From Paenibacillus sp. JCM 10914 (GTDB taxonomy: Bacteria; Bacillota; Bacilli; Paenibacillales; Paenibacillaceae), in the NCBI RefSeq assembly GCF_001315105.1, contig NZ_BAZR01000013.1, positions 62,001 through 126,000 on the forward strand: 64,000 bases of DNA. The letters run 5' to 3'. Below, in pieces: positions 45,069-54,869 of this stretch (positions are counted from its first letter, which is position 1; every line of letters starts with the position of its first letter). The notes beneath the pieces are model-generated. The model made no database searches and was not told where the DNA came from. It saw only the letters and a program-made list of their open reading frames with translations. Position numbers and translations under genes: made by a program.

Positions 45069-45099
45069 TTGACTTGGAGTTAACTCCAAGTGTCATAAT
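45069..45099 (+). promoter_or_regulatory. MerR-type promoter with perfect 18-bp palindrome before the aldo-keto reductase
   Basis: TTGACT (45069-45074) and CATAAT (45094-45099) are separated by 19 bases, the long spacing typical of MerR-activated promoters. The spacer contains CTTGGAGTTAACTCCAAG (45073-45090), a perfect palindrome of the MerR family type. No MerR gene lies in the window. Confidence 0.8.
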
Positions 45100-45144
45100 A
45101 GCGAATATCTGTAGTATCAGACTTATGAGGAGAGGTGCTTACTT

Positions 45145-46125
45145 ATGGAATATGTGAAGCTTGGTAACTCTGGGTTGGATGTTTCGCGGTTATGTCTCGG
45201 TTGTATGGGTTTCGGCGAAGCAGGGCGCTGGATCCATCCATGGGTCATGAATGAAGAGAACAGTCGTGCCGTTATTCAGAAAGCGCTGGAACTGGGCATT
45301 AATTTTTTTGATACGGCGAATGTCTATTCGGATGGAACAAGTGAAGAGATTGTTGGACGCGCCCTTAAAGACTTCGCCAACCGAGACGAGATCGTCATTG
45401 CAACGAAGGTTCACTTCCGCATGCACGAAGGACCGAACGGTGCCGGATTATCGCGCAAGGCCATTATGAGTGAGATCGATAAGAGCTTGAAACGTCTCGG
45501 AACAGATTATGTCGATCTGTACCAGATACATCGCTGGGACTACACTACGCCGATTGAAGAGACGATGGAGGCGCTGCATGATGTCGTGAAGGCCGGAAAA
45601 GCCAGGTACATTGGTGCTTCCGCCATGTATGCCTGGCAGTTCCTGAAAGCGTTACACGTAGCGGATGATCACGGTTGGACCCGCTTTATCTCGATGCAGA
45701 ACCATCTTAACCTCATCTATCGTGAAGAGGAGAGGGAAATGTTGCCGCTCTGCAGGGAGGAGAAGATCGGCGTCATTCCGTACAGCCCGTTGGCAGGTGG
45801 AAGATTGACTCGCGACTGGCAGGAATCAACGCATCGCGCTGAGACTGATCAAACCGCCAAGTCCAAATACGATGCCACTGCAAATACCGATCGTGTCATC
45901 GTGGATCGCGTTTCGGAGATTGCAGAACGCCATGGTGTGCCGCGGGTTCAAGTTGCACTGGCGTGGTTGCTGCAGAAGCAGCCCGTAACCGCACCCATCA
46001 TCGGGGCTACGAAGATATCGCATCTTGAGGCTGCAACAGCAGCTCTTAACGTTACGTTAACGGCGGAAGAGATCGCATCGCTGGAGGAACCTTACGTTCC
46101 GCATCCCGTGGTAGGGGCGCTGTGA
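45145..46125 (+). CDS. aldo/keto reductase
   Basis: This 326-residue NAD(P)H-dependent carbonyl reductase begins MEYVKLGNSGLDVSRLCLGCMGFG. The catalytic tetrad is visible: Asp and Tyr in FFDTANVYSDG, Lys in VIATKVHF and His in LYQIHRWDY. The C-terminal cofactor loop reads PIIGATKISHLEAA. It belongs to the group that reduces aldehydes and ketones. Its promoter has the MerR-type structure at 45069, so it is probably induced by an electrophile such as an aldehyde. It is a single gene with a terminator downstream. Confidence 0.92.
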   Translation: MEYVKLGNSGLDVSRLCLGCMGFGEAGRWIHPWVMNEENSRAVIQKALELGINFFDTANVYSDGTSEEIVGRALKDFANRDEIVIATKVHFRMHEGPNGAGLSRKAIMSEIDKSLKRLGTDYVDLYQIHRWDYTTPIEETMEALHDVVKAGKARYIGASAMYAWQFLKALHVADDHGWTRFISMQNHLNLIYREEEREMLPLCREEKIGVIPYSPLAGGRLTRDWQESTHRAETDQTAKSKYDATANTDRVIVDRVSEIAERHGVPRVQVALAWLLQKQPVTAPIIGATKISHLEAATAALNVTLTAEEIASLEEPYVPHPVVGAL

Positions 46126-46186
46126 TCTGATCGGTAAGGGTAGCGTGATATCGGATACGAAGTAAGATGTTATATATATCTAGAAG

Positions 46187-46216
46187 AAGAACCCTCCGCA
46201 GCGGAGGGTTCTTTCT
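46187..46216. terminator. terminator between the aldo-keto reductase and the convergent stress protein
   Basis: The stem AAGAACCCTCCGC/GCGGAGGGTTCTT is nearly loopless and followed by TCT. Confidence 0.85.
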
Positions 46217-46233
46217 AACAGAGGAAGAAAATC

Positions 46234-46901
46234 TTAATTAGGGTTTTGATTAATCAATGCTTGTATCATGCTCGAATCAAGTATTTTGCCGTGATGTACT
46301 TTTACATATTTATGCCCGTCACGTACGGATATTTTGAGCAAACCAGTATCAAAATCGGTGTTAAGTTCTTTGAAGAACAGTCCTTCTGCAACGGATTGAC
46401 TTTTGGAATCTACATTATTATTAATAATGTAGTCTGAATCTTTTTGAAGGATAGACACACGAATGCCCCGTTCATGTGTATCGATCAGTCGGTTATCAAT
46501 TCGCTGCACTGCCACGATATGCAGATCGGTTTCCCCGATTTGCTTCAACAACTCATTAACGAATGAACCTGTCTGATTTCTTGCCATCTCGTTTTACACG
46601 TTTGACCGATGATCAACTGCGTGATTTGGTGAACCGCTGCCGTCTCTGCGATGATCTGCGAAGCTTTTCGCTGATTGTCAGATTGGGTGATGAACGTTGC
46701 TCCAATTGCTTCACATTGCATTTTCCATTCGGCGATATATTGTTCCTGATCCTGATCTAGTTCATTCTCGCGGAGTGGAATAACGCTTAATACATATAAG
46801 GGACAGTGGAGCAAGCTTGCCAATTCTCCACCTCGGCGAATCAATCGTTCTCCATTGGGACCGTAATACACGCAGACCATTATTTTCTCGTTATTAACCA
46901 T
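46234..46901 (-). pseudogene. universal stress protein (UspA/KdpD-like), frameshifted near 46590
   Basis: The first frame from ATG 46901 reads EKIMVCVYYGPNGERLIRRGGELASLLHC (quoted in part), with ITQLIIGQTCKTRWQEI. The next frame continues TGSFVNELLKQIGETDLHIVAVQRID and a further 80 residues to the stop at 46234. The joined 221-residue protein has the nucleotide-binding-like Usp domain of KdpD-associated stress proteins, with an unusual C-terminal extension containing VHHGKILDSSMIQALI. One missing base explains the break. The family binds ATP or is a potassium/stress sensor; the role here is unknown. Confidence 0.7.
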
Positions 46902-47188
46902 GATATCATCCTTTCAACTATCATTATTCCCCAAATAGCAAAAAACTTGGGTGCTAAGATATACTGCTTCCAAGCTTGGGCATGCAATCTTAACAGGCAA
47001 CATAAACATAATGAAATATATTCCAATTTAAAAGCGGACGATATATTATGAATATGTAATTTATTTATTCTATCATGAAGGGGGAATATTAAGAAATCAT
47101 AGTATGGAATTACCTCATGGCATCAATGTTAAAACAGTGTACGTAACACATTTTTGCTAAAGTATCATACTTAACGGAGGTATCCATA

Positions 47189-48083
47189 TGTACCCATTGC
47201 AAGCATTGGGCATTACAGGACGTCAATTTAAACTCATCACGACATGGATTTTGCTATCGCCGATAAGTATCTATATGTAACGCAGCGTTCAGGTGGAACA
47301 TGTTATCTTTCCAGATTGCTTATGGAAGGGAACGACGCCACCTACGTTGATGAAATGACGGTCACGAATACCGGCCATTGCCAGACACTGGATATGTACA
47401 CGTATAACGGCGTTAATTACTTTTACTTCAGTTCCAAGGCAGATCCTTCAACGAATTATTATTGGTCGCTCCAGGTGGCAAGACTGCAATATGCAGCGGG
47501 TGCGACGGTTGACTATACCGACCTTCGCCGGTTCACTTATTTGAATTACGCGAATAAGACTGGCTCGAGGTTTGGTGAGACGTATCGGGTAGATGGCGGC
47601 GGTAACAGTACGCACACGTTCTTTCGCGTCCAAACTGCGGAAGGGACGGTAACTTGGTCAATCTATGATACGGTGGCACTGAACCAACTGCTGGATAACA
47701 ATCAGATGGTGCAGATGGACAGCGCTGGGGCGGTGAACGCCGCGCTCACCAGCTTTACGCAATCCGGCAGCAGTATCATCAGGCCGAATGGATCATTCCA
47801 AGGGGCTGATCTGCTGGGCAGTACGGAAATCTATACATCAGGCGGTGCTGAAGGAAATACACCTCAGATTGCGTATATCTCCAATACCGGAGTCTATAAA
47901 AGCTTGGTGAGCATCACGAATGTTGGCAACCATGAAATCGAGGGTGTACAGACCAAGAACGGCAATGTATACTTTACGATCGTTACAGATCCTGTCAATA
48001 AAAAAGATACACAGAAGGTATATTATGTGCCGGATAGCGTGTTTAATAATAGCAGATCATGTGATTTATTTAAGGATTTTTGA
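47189..48083 (+). pseudogene. helveticin J-like bacteriocin, copy 2, N-terminus damaged
   Basis: From ADKYLYVTQRSGG (about 47262) to the stop at 48083 this copy matches copy 1 at close to 90 percent by eye. The ribosome site GGAGGTATCC and ATG 47189 resemble those of copy 1, but that frame has no signal peptide (MYPLQALGITGRQFKL) and must shift to join the conserved frame near 47235. An ATG at 47244 would give a 279-residue protein without a signal. The C-terminus is longer (NNSRSCDLFKDF). Loss of export makes it probably non-functional, or a recombination reservoir. The 287-base gap before it holds no supported gene. Confidence 0.75.
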
Positions 48084-48152
48084 TCGCATCCGTTCCAGAA
48101 TGCTCTCTCAGCGCTCACGGAGACCTTATACGGAGTGTTGGATAATAGAAGG

Positions 48153-48193
48153 AAGGGCCACCCCAGGATCATAGATCTTGGGGTGGCCCTTCA
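48153..48193. terminator. 18-bp bidirectional terminator between bacteriocin copy 2 and urease
   Basis: Arms at 48153-48170 and 48174-48191 pair with one G-T around ATA. Confidence 0.9.
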
Positions 48194-48220
48194 TGGAGTG
48201 GAGGGACAAACATTGAAGAA

Positions 48221-49933
48221 CTATACTAAAAAATACCGTTGGGATAGCGGCAAGTAAGAAGAAGGGAGACTCGTCAGTTTCTCACCATTGACCGTAACCA
48301 CGTAGGTTACTGGATCGACTCGGATATCTGGTGTTGCGCTGTTATGAATGAGATCGGCTTTGCGAACGGTACGGCAGTTGTGAACAGGCAGGAGCTGCTT
48401 GCGCAGACCTAGCGGATCGAGTGTGCCCATCTCTAAGGATGATTGAGAGACGAATGTCGCGCTTAACGAAGTCTGCGCACCGCCGTAGCTTGCGAACATT
48501 GGGCGGTACATGTAAGGCTGCGGGGTCGCGATCGATGCGTTCGGATCACCCATGACCGCGTGCACAATCATGCCACTCTTGAGCACGATCTCGGGCTTGG
48601 CGCCGAAGAAGGCGGGTTTCCAGAGAACGAGATCTGCCATCTTACCAACTTCGATGGAGCCTACATAGTCCGATATACCGTGTGTTATGGCAGGGTTGAT
48701 CGTGTATTTCGCGATATAGCGCTTAATCCTGAAGTTGTCTGACTTCGCATCGGTTTCAAGCGATCCGCGTTGCTGTTTCATTTTATCTGCCGTTTGCCAT
48801 GTACGAATGGCAACTTCCCCGACACGTCCCATAGCTTGAGAGTCGGAACTGGTCATGCTGATTGCGCCGATGTCGTGAAGTATATCCTCTGCGCCAATGG
48901 TCTCCGAACGGATGCGGGAAGCCGCGAAAGCGACATCCTCCGGTATGCGCGGATCCAGATGGTGACAGATCATGAGCATATCCAGGTGTTCGTCAACCGT
49001 ATTAACCGTGTAGGGCATCGTTGGACTGGTAGAGGAAGGGAGGACATTGGGCATAGATGCGACACGCAGCAGATCCGGGGCATGACCGCCGCCAGCGCCC
49101 TCCGTATGGTACGTATGAATCGCCCTTCCATTAAAGGAGCGGAGGCTGTCTTCAACGAATCCCGCTTCGTTTAGCGTATCCGTATGAATGTTAACCTGTA
49201 CATCCAACTCTTCCGCTACATTGAGACACTTATCGATGACATAAGGCGTGCTGCCCCAATCCTCGTGTATCTTTAATCCTGCCGCACCGGCATGCACCTG
49301 CTCGGCAAGAGCTTCAGGGCGACTGCTGTTGCCTCGGCCCAGAAATACCATATTGATTGGCAAGGCATCAGTGGCCTGCAACATCCGCTGCAAATTCCAC
49401 ACCCCGGAAGTACAGTTAGTCGCCAGCGTCCCTGTAGCAGGTCCGGTTCCACCCCCAACAAAGGTTGTAACCCCGCTCTGAAGAGCAATTTCCACTTGTT
49501 GCGGGCTGATGAAATGCACATGTGAATCGACCCCGCCTGCAGTGACAATCAGGTTCTCGCCGGAGATGACCTCCGTTCCGACACCGATAATCATGCCATC
49601 CGTTACACCATCCATCATCATGGGATTACCTGCCTTGCCGATTCCGCTAATGAGTCCGTCTTTAATCCCGATATCGGCTTTGACGATGCCCCAGGTATCG
49701 ATGATAATGGCGTTGGTAATGACCAGATCGAGCACGCCTTCTGCACGGGTAGCCAGTGGATGCTGGCCCATCCCGTCACGAATGACCTTGCCTCCGCCGA
49801 ATACACATTCATCACCGTATACGGTGTAATCTTGTTCGATCTCCAGCCAAAGCGACGTATCTGCCAGACGTACACGATCTCCGGTAGTTGGGCCGTACAT
49901 GCTGGCATAAGTAGCGCGATCAATCTTCGTCAT
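48221..49933 (-). CDS. ureC: urease subunit alpha
   Basis: This 570-residue catalytic subunit hydrolyses urea to ammonia and carbamate in the cytoplasm. All nickel-site residues are present: His138 and His140 in DSHVHF, carbamylated Lys221 in GLKIHED, His250 in VNIHTDT, His276 in HTYHTEG and Asp364 in [10 protein letters not shown]. The flap His324 lies in MICHHLDP. Its ATG overlaps the ureAB stop (ATGA), so it is translationally coupled. No accessory genes (ureD, E, F, G) follow; a bacteriocin gene on the other strand ends downstream. Bacillus subtilis is a known case of ureABC without linked accessory genes. Confidence 0.96.
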   Translation of the reverse strand: MTKIDRATYASMYGPTTGDRVRLADTSLWLEIEQDYTVYGDECVFGGGKVIRDGMGQHPLATRAEGVLDLVITNAIIIDTWGIVKADIGIKDGLISGIGKAGNPMMMDGVTDGMIIGVGTEVISGENLIVTAGGVDSHVHFISPQQVEIALQSGVTTFVGGGTGPATGTLATNCTSGVWNLQRMLQATDALPINMVFLGRGNSSRPEALAEQVHAGAAGLKIHEDWGSTPYVIDKCLNVAEELDVQVNIHTDTLNEAGFVEDSLRSFNGRAIHTYHTEGAGGGHAPDLLRVASMPNVLPSSTSPTMPYTVNTVDEHLDMLMICHHLDPRIPEDVAFAASRIRSETIGAEDILHDIGAISMTSSDSQAMGRVGEVAIRTWQTADKMKQQRGSLETDAKSDNFRIKRYIAKYTINPAITHGISDYVGSIEVGKMADLVLWKPAFFGAKPEIVLKSGMIVHAVMGDPNASIATPQPYMYRPMFASYGGAQTSLSATFVSQSSLEMGTLDPLGLRKQLLPVHNCRTVRKADLIHNSATPDIRVDPVTYVVTVNGEKLTSLPSSYLPLSQRYFLV

Positions 49934-50570
49934 AAGCTCACCATCCCATTCGTTGTCCCGTTCGTTAACCCTGCAAAACCATGAATCTCACGGCTGCCGC
50001 CAATCTGCACCAGCACAATCTCCATCGTTGCGCCCGGCTCAAACCGGTGGATAAACCAGAAGCAATATCTAGTCGATACCCTTGTGTACCGTTACGATCA
50101 AACTGGAGCGCAGGATTGCATTCGTAGAAATGGAAATGAGAGCCTACTTGAATCGGACGGTCCCCAGTATTCGTGACCGTACGTATGATGCGCGGTCGAT
50201 CAGGGACGAGTTCGATCGGTTCTTCACGCAGATCATATTCGCCTGCAACAATGCGTGAAGGCTGAGCACCTTGGATGGGATCGTGCACACTGACCAGCTT
50301 GGTGCCGTCGACGAAAGTCGCCTCGACCTGAACCTCGCTCAGGAGCTCGGCTACTCCGTCCATGACCTGTTCGGCGGACAGCACATGTTTCGCATCCTCC
50401 ATGAGCTCGGCCACGGATTTGCCATCGCGCGCGCCTTCAACTACAAATCCGGAGATGAGTGCGGCTGCTTCAGGATAATTCAGTTTCAACCCTCGGGCCA
50501 ATCGTTTCTGGGCAAGTTCAGACGCGAGAAAAAGCAATAATTTGTCTCTTTCCTGGTACGTAAGATGCAT
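49930..50570 (-). pseudogene. ureAB: fused urease gamma/beta subunit, frameshifted near 50050
   Basis: The start is ATG 50570 behind AAGGAG; the open frame extends to GTG 50579. Residues 1-100 are a UreA gamma subunit ([23 protein letters not shown]). They run straight on without a stop into a UreB beta domain ([30 protein letters not shown]), a gamma-beta fusion as in Helicobacter and some others. After GYRLDIASG the frame must move by one base to continue [18 protein letters not shown] and [13 protein letters not shown] to the TGA at 49930. One missing base explains it. The subunit forms the urease trimer with UreC. Confidence 0.85.
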
Positions 50571-50596
50571 CCAAGTCACTCCTTCTTCATTGCTTT

Positions 50597-50709
50597 ATGT
50601 TAGATATAATGACGCAAAAGAGTCTAACATGCTGCGTAATGATGTTTATTTTGGATAAATGTAGCATCTTACAGAATGACAGTCAACATATATGTCAGAT
50701 ATATTTACA
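50597..50709 (-). promoter_or_regulatory. urease promoter with GlnR/TnrA nitrogen-control box
   Basis: TGTCAGATATATTTACA at 50693-50709 matches the GlnR/TnrA core TGTNA-N7-TNACA exactly. On the minus strand, TTGACT (50686-50681) and TACATT (50663-50658) are 17 bases apart. The box is centred about 50 bases before the expected start, the position used by activating TnrA. Nearer the gene an inverted repeat ATGTTAGA/TCTAACAT with an 18-base spacer (50597-50630) is unexplained. The rest of the 321-base gap to 50891 has no clear feature. Confidence 0.7.
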
Positions 50710-50891
50710 TAAGAATAACAGGTAAGGGAGGGTTATCGCAGTATGCCATAATCTTTATGATCCGTTTGTTCACAGTCTGTGTACTTTGCACAATTATTAT
50801 CCAACCAATACCAGTCGGGAGAATAAGCGATTACCTCCCGGGCATCTTATAAACGGCTGGAAAAAGAAGGACACAGAAGGAGGATTTCGGC

Positions 50892-51674
50892 ATGTGGCAC
50901 AGTATTCTATTGACAGGAACTTTGTGGGTGGGTTCCTTGGTTGGGACAGTGCAGGGTAGCGTTCATCTTAATCCTGACATGCAGCAAGAGATGCTGGAAA
51001 TCGGGGCACAAGGTATGGAGCATGCATTACGTGCGTGCGAGGACTATTTCGGAAAAGCAATCACACTACCACCTGCACTTCCTGGCGTTGCATTTACCCA
51101 TGTTTTTGGCCGATGTTACGATCCAACTGATCCGCGACTGGACGCTCACCTGGAGATTGAGTATATGCATAAGAGTCAACCAGAGAATCATTATAGTCTG
51201 GAGTTATATCCAGCAGAGTATCACCAGCAACTAAGTTACTTGAAGTTCGAGGATGTGATGCTGGGGCACAATACGACTGCCAAATACTATAACGGGCCAC
51301 TGAATACCATGAAGCTGCTCACGTTTAAAACAAAGGAGTGGCAATATGTACTTCATGCAGTGAATCTCCCTGAGAGCCGAATTAATCAAGCGGAATTAGT
51401 CTCTGTGGCGCAGTCTCTGCTAGAGCTAATTGACAGGAAGAGACCGCAGTCAGCCAAGTGGGGAGAAACAGCGATGAAGAGTGCGGGAAAGCATTATAAT
51501 ATGGAGGTTGTAGACTATTTGTATTCAGGTAGGTTTCGTGTTTCGCCACAAGTGGAAGAAGAGAGGTTTAAGCTCTGGTTGAGACAAGGAAGCTTGGAGC
51601 TTAGCGTGCATGTGACGGTTGTCTATGACCCCAATTCCGAACGATTGCTTCGCATCCGATATGAGGAGGTATGA
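50892..51674 (+). CDS. DUF3889-containing protein with N-terminal hydrophobic segment
   Basis: This 260-residue protein starts at ATG 50892 behind AGAAGGAGG. Residues 1-20 form a weak signal or anchor (MWHSILLTGTLWVGSLVGTV). The middle (about 55-165) is a beta-rich domain that recalls DUF4367-type sequences. The C-terminal 70 residues, WGETAMKSAGKHYNMEVVDYLYSG and FKLWLRQGSLELSVHVTVVYDPNSE, match the DUF3889 pattern of small secreted Bacillus proteins. Function unknown. It lies between the urease control region and the kinase gene, in the same direction as the latter with a gap of about 165 bases. Confidence 0.65.
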   Translation: MWHSILLTGTLWVGSLVGTVQGSVHLNPDMQQEMLEIGAQGMEHALRACEDYFGKAITLPPALPGVAFTHVFGRCYDPTDPRLDAHLEIEYMHKSQPENHYSLELYPAEYHQQLSYLKFEDVMLGHNTTAKYYNGPLNTMKLLTFKTKEWQYVLHAVNLPESRINQAELVSVAQSLLELIDRKRPQSAKWGETAMKSAGKHYNMEVVDYLYSGRFRVSPQVEEERFKLWLRQGSLELSVHVTVVYDPNSERLLRIRYEEV

Positions 51675-51840
51675 GGAATTTAATGAATTCTCGGACGAAG
51701 CGTTTCATTCAATGAATTGGAAGATGAAGTAAATTTCTTCTGTTCATAAGCATCTGGATGGTGTACCATATTTGTTGAAACTTGCCACTTCCGTTTTTTC
51801 TACAATTTGTGCGCCAGTACATATCGATTTAGGAGTGATT

Positions 51841-53413
51841 TTGTTGCCATTCATGATCCTCAAGCTCCTATTTGTTCCATTGATATCGGTGTTTGTAATC
51901 AGTTCTTCCCTATACCTGCATGATTCAGATCGGCTTTATTGGATGGTTGTTACGGCGATACTCTTCAATGCATCCATCTTTCTCGACAAAAGGTATCCAT
52001 GGATGAGATACATCCAGTTCATTTTCCTAGGCGCATTTCATTATACTACCGAGCTAAACTGGTGTATCTTACTATACTACATACTCATTATTAGCCAGAT
52101 CTACAACAAGGATCGCATAAGAGAATCGATGCCGATCAGTTTCTTCATTATTCTACAATACTCCCTGATTCGACTCGCTTACTCAACCATTACGGGATAT
52201 AACGTACTCGTTTCGGTATTCGATGGCTTGGCTTCCATCATTGTAGTGTTATCGTTTCATATCGTTAATCACTTGGAGTCGGAGAAGCGCAAATTGTACA
52301 AGCAGAACGATTATCTTACCTATCACGATTCGTTAACAGGGCTGCTGAACTACGAAGGATATTTGCAAAAGGTGCAGCATCTTATTGAAGTCAACAAACC
52401 GTTTCAACTCGTGCTGCTGGATATTAACAACTTTAAATCGTTAAATGCCAAGGATATTACGACAGCCAACGAAATATTGATTAATTTCTCACGCTCGGTA
52501 CGCCGTTTGTTTCTGAATGATATGCTCGCTGCTTCTCGATACGCCGGCGACCGATTTGCAATACTGTTGCCTGAGCATGTGAATATCGACAGCAGCATGT
52601 TTAATTTTGAACGGATCGGCGTTCAGGTTACATACAGTATAACTTGCTATCCGCACGAGGCGATGACCTATCAGGAGATGATCAGCACGGCGGAAGAGCG
52701 TATATTCCAGATGCGTCGCAACACGTGGTTGCAAAGTCAGGAAGAGCTGATGAGGTCAGAGAAAATGAAGATGGTCGGGGAACTTGCAGCCGGCATGGCC
52801 CATGAAATTCGTAACCCTCTGACGTCCATTAAAGGTTTCATCCAGTTGTCCAAGAATCAAAGCTACAACATTCAGCCGTGGTACGAGGTCATTATGGGCG
52901 AGATCACACGAGTAGGGGAGTTGACCGCGGAATTTCTGCATTTCTCCAAGCCGCATGCCAGCAATATGAGGGCGGAATCGTTAAGGGACTGCGTGGCGCG
53001 CGTCTTCTCATTATGTGAGTCCGAAGCGGCATCACATGGCCATCTATTTACTCCAACACGGGGATGAAGCGATATATGTCATTATGGATCGTGACAAGAT
53101 GATTCAAGTGCTTATTAATCTCATCCGTAATGCGTTCCAAGCGATGGACCAAACGGGGGCAGTTAAGCTTTCTTTACGCAAAGAGGCGTCAACGGCCATC
53201 GTTGAAGTGGAGGATACGGGGATTGGGATTGATCAAGAGAGTCTTACCCGGATATTTGACCCGTTTTATACGACGAAGGAAGAAGGAACCGGGCTCGGAT
53301 TATCACTATGTCAAAAAATTGTCGAGGATCATGGGGGGCGTATTACGGTACAGAGCGAAAGAGGCGTGGGGACGACGTTCACGATATTCATACCGATTGC
53401 GGAGAAAAAATAG
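51841..53413 (+). pseudogene. membrane sensor histidine kinase with degenerate GGDEF domain, frameshifted at 53060-53063
   Basis: The start is set at TTG 51841, behind AGGAG; the frame is open from 51772. Six or so transmembrane helices occupy residues 1-165. A diguanylate-cyclase-like domain (YHDSLTGLLNYEGYLQ, LVLLDINNFKSLNA) follows, but its active-site loop reads AGDRF in place of GGDEF, so catalysis is unlikely. Then come the HisKA box MAHEIRNPLTSIKGF and, after an extra G in a GGGG run that breaks the frame, the ATPase motifs NLIRNAFQAM, DTGIGI and GTGLGLS. The whole is about 523 residues. No response regulator is adjacent; Spo0A-phosphorelay kinases of Bacillota often stand alone, so a sporulation or biofilm input is possible. 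Confidence 0.85.
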
Positions 53414-53482
53414 TTTGGCGTTCAACGTCAAATTATCCTATGATAGGTTAGGAATGTAACAAGAAAGGAAGTTGTACATCGG

Positions 53483-54736
53483 ATGTCCTCACCTAACATT
53501 GAAGCCAGTTCGTCCTTGGTTCTGACTCGCAAAAAAAGGCTTCAGTTTGCCTTAATTCTTGGATCACTGTCTGCTTTTGGACCGTTATCCGTGGATATGT
53601 ATTTACCTGCGTTACCGAAGTTGTCAGAGAGTCTCGGCTCGACGGCTTCGTTAACACAGCTCAGCTTGACAGCATTTCTACTTGGTTTAGCTTTAGGCCA
53701 ACTTGTCGCCGGTCCGTTAAGTGATATCAAGGGAAGAAAAGGACCGTTGATAGTGTCCTTGGTTATTTATTCGATCGCTTCTTTATTATGTGCATTCGCA
53801 CCGAGCATCTGGGTATTGGTGGCTCTTCGCTTCATTCAAGGCGCCAGTGGTGCAGCGGGCATCGTCATTTCAAGGGCGGTGGTACGGGATTTGTACACAG
53901 GTACCGAATTGACGAAATTCTTCACGTTGCTGATGCTGATTAACGGACTTGCACCAATCATCGCCCCTGTATTCGGTGCGTTCATCCTGAATTTCGTCTC
54001 TTGGCGCGGGGTGTTTGTCGTATTGTTCCTGATCGGACTGCTCATGCTTCTAGCCGTGATCGTTGGCTTACCGGAGACATTGGGGAAAGAGAAACGGGCA
54101 ACGGGCGGAATGAAACAGACGTTCCAGACGTTTGGAATTCTGTTGAAGGATCGCGTATTTATCGGTTATGCCCTGTCCCAGGCGTTCGTATCGGCAGCGA
54201 TGTTCGCTTATATCTCGGGGTCACCGTTTGTACTTCAGGATATATTCGGCGTCTCTCCGCAAGGCTACAGCTTATTCTTCGCCGTGAATGGCGTAGGGAT
54301 CGTGCTGTTCTCTCAGGTAACCGGACGCTTGGTATCTCGTACAGGTGAAATAAAGCTGTTGACGACGGGGCTGATCATTGCAGCATTTGGCGGAACCTCA
54401 CTGTTTATCATAACGCAGCTTGGTGGCGGATTGGTCCTGATCGCTCCGATGCTATTCCTCATCGTATCCGCTGTAGGCATGGTGAGTGCTACTACGACCT
54501 CGTTAGCGATGCAGAAGCAGGAAGCGAGAACCGCTGGCAGTGCTTCTGCGCTGCTGGGCTTGTTACCGTTGCTTCTTGGAGCGGCTGCCAGTCCACTAGT
54601 AGGTCTAGGTGACGGTACCACCGCGATTCCGATGGGGACCGTCATAGGAATCGCTGAATTGCTAGCGATCAGTTCGTTTGTGTTCCTCGTTCTGCCTGCT
54701 CGCCGCTCGGCTCGGCAAGGGGGAACCGTACATTAA
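53483..54736 (+). CDS. multidrug efflux MFS transporter, Bcr/CflA family
   Basis: This 417-residue membrane protein has 12 predicted helices. The Bcr/CflA signature is clear at the start: GPLSVDMYLPALPKLSESLG, then LGLALGQLVAGPLSDIKGRKGPL with motif A, and RFIQGASGAAGIVISRAVVRDLY with motif C-like Gly residues. ATG 53483 is placed 12 bases after the AAAGGAAG site. Such pumps export bicyclomycin, chloramphenicol-like drugs or other hydrophobic compounds. It is transcribed alone and ends with an 18-bp terminator. Confidence 0.9.
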   Translation: MSSPNIEASSSLVLTRKKRLQFALILGSLSAFGPLSVDMYLPALPKLSESLGSTASLTQLSLTAFLLGLALGQLVAGPLSDIKGRKGPLIVSLVIYSIASLLCAFAPSIWVLVALRFIQGASGAAGIVISRAVVRDLYTGTELTKFFTLLMLINGLAPIIAPVFGAFILNFVSWRGVFVVLFLIGLLMLLAVIVGLPETLGKEKRATGGMKQTFQTFGILLKDRVFIGYALSQAFVSAAMFAYISGSPFVLQDIFGVSPQGYSLFFAVNGVGIVLFSQVTGRLVSRTGEIKLLTTGLIIAAFGGTSLFIITQLGGGLVLIAPMLFLIVSAVGMVSATTTSLAMQKQEARTAGSASALLGLLPLLLGAAASPLVGLGDGTTAIPMGTVIGIAELLAISSFVFLVLPARRSARQGGTVH

Positions 54737-54751
54737 AATCAGCCTGTACAG

Positions 54752-54797
54752 GATCAAACAACCCGCACTCCACCAGTGCGGGTTGTTTGATCTTGAA
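54752..54797 (+). terminator. 18-bp terminator of the Bcr-type pump
   Basis: Perfect arms at 54752-54769 and 54775-54792 have a five-base loop. Confidence 0.88.
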
Positions 54798-54869
54798 TCC
54801 GCTTGAATGAATTTCCACTATTGCATTCATAATACCAGAGAGAGAAATTTGCGAAGTGGGTGAAGGATC

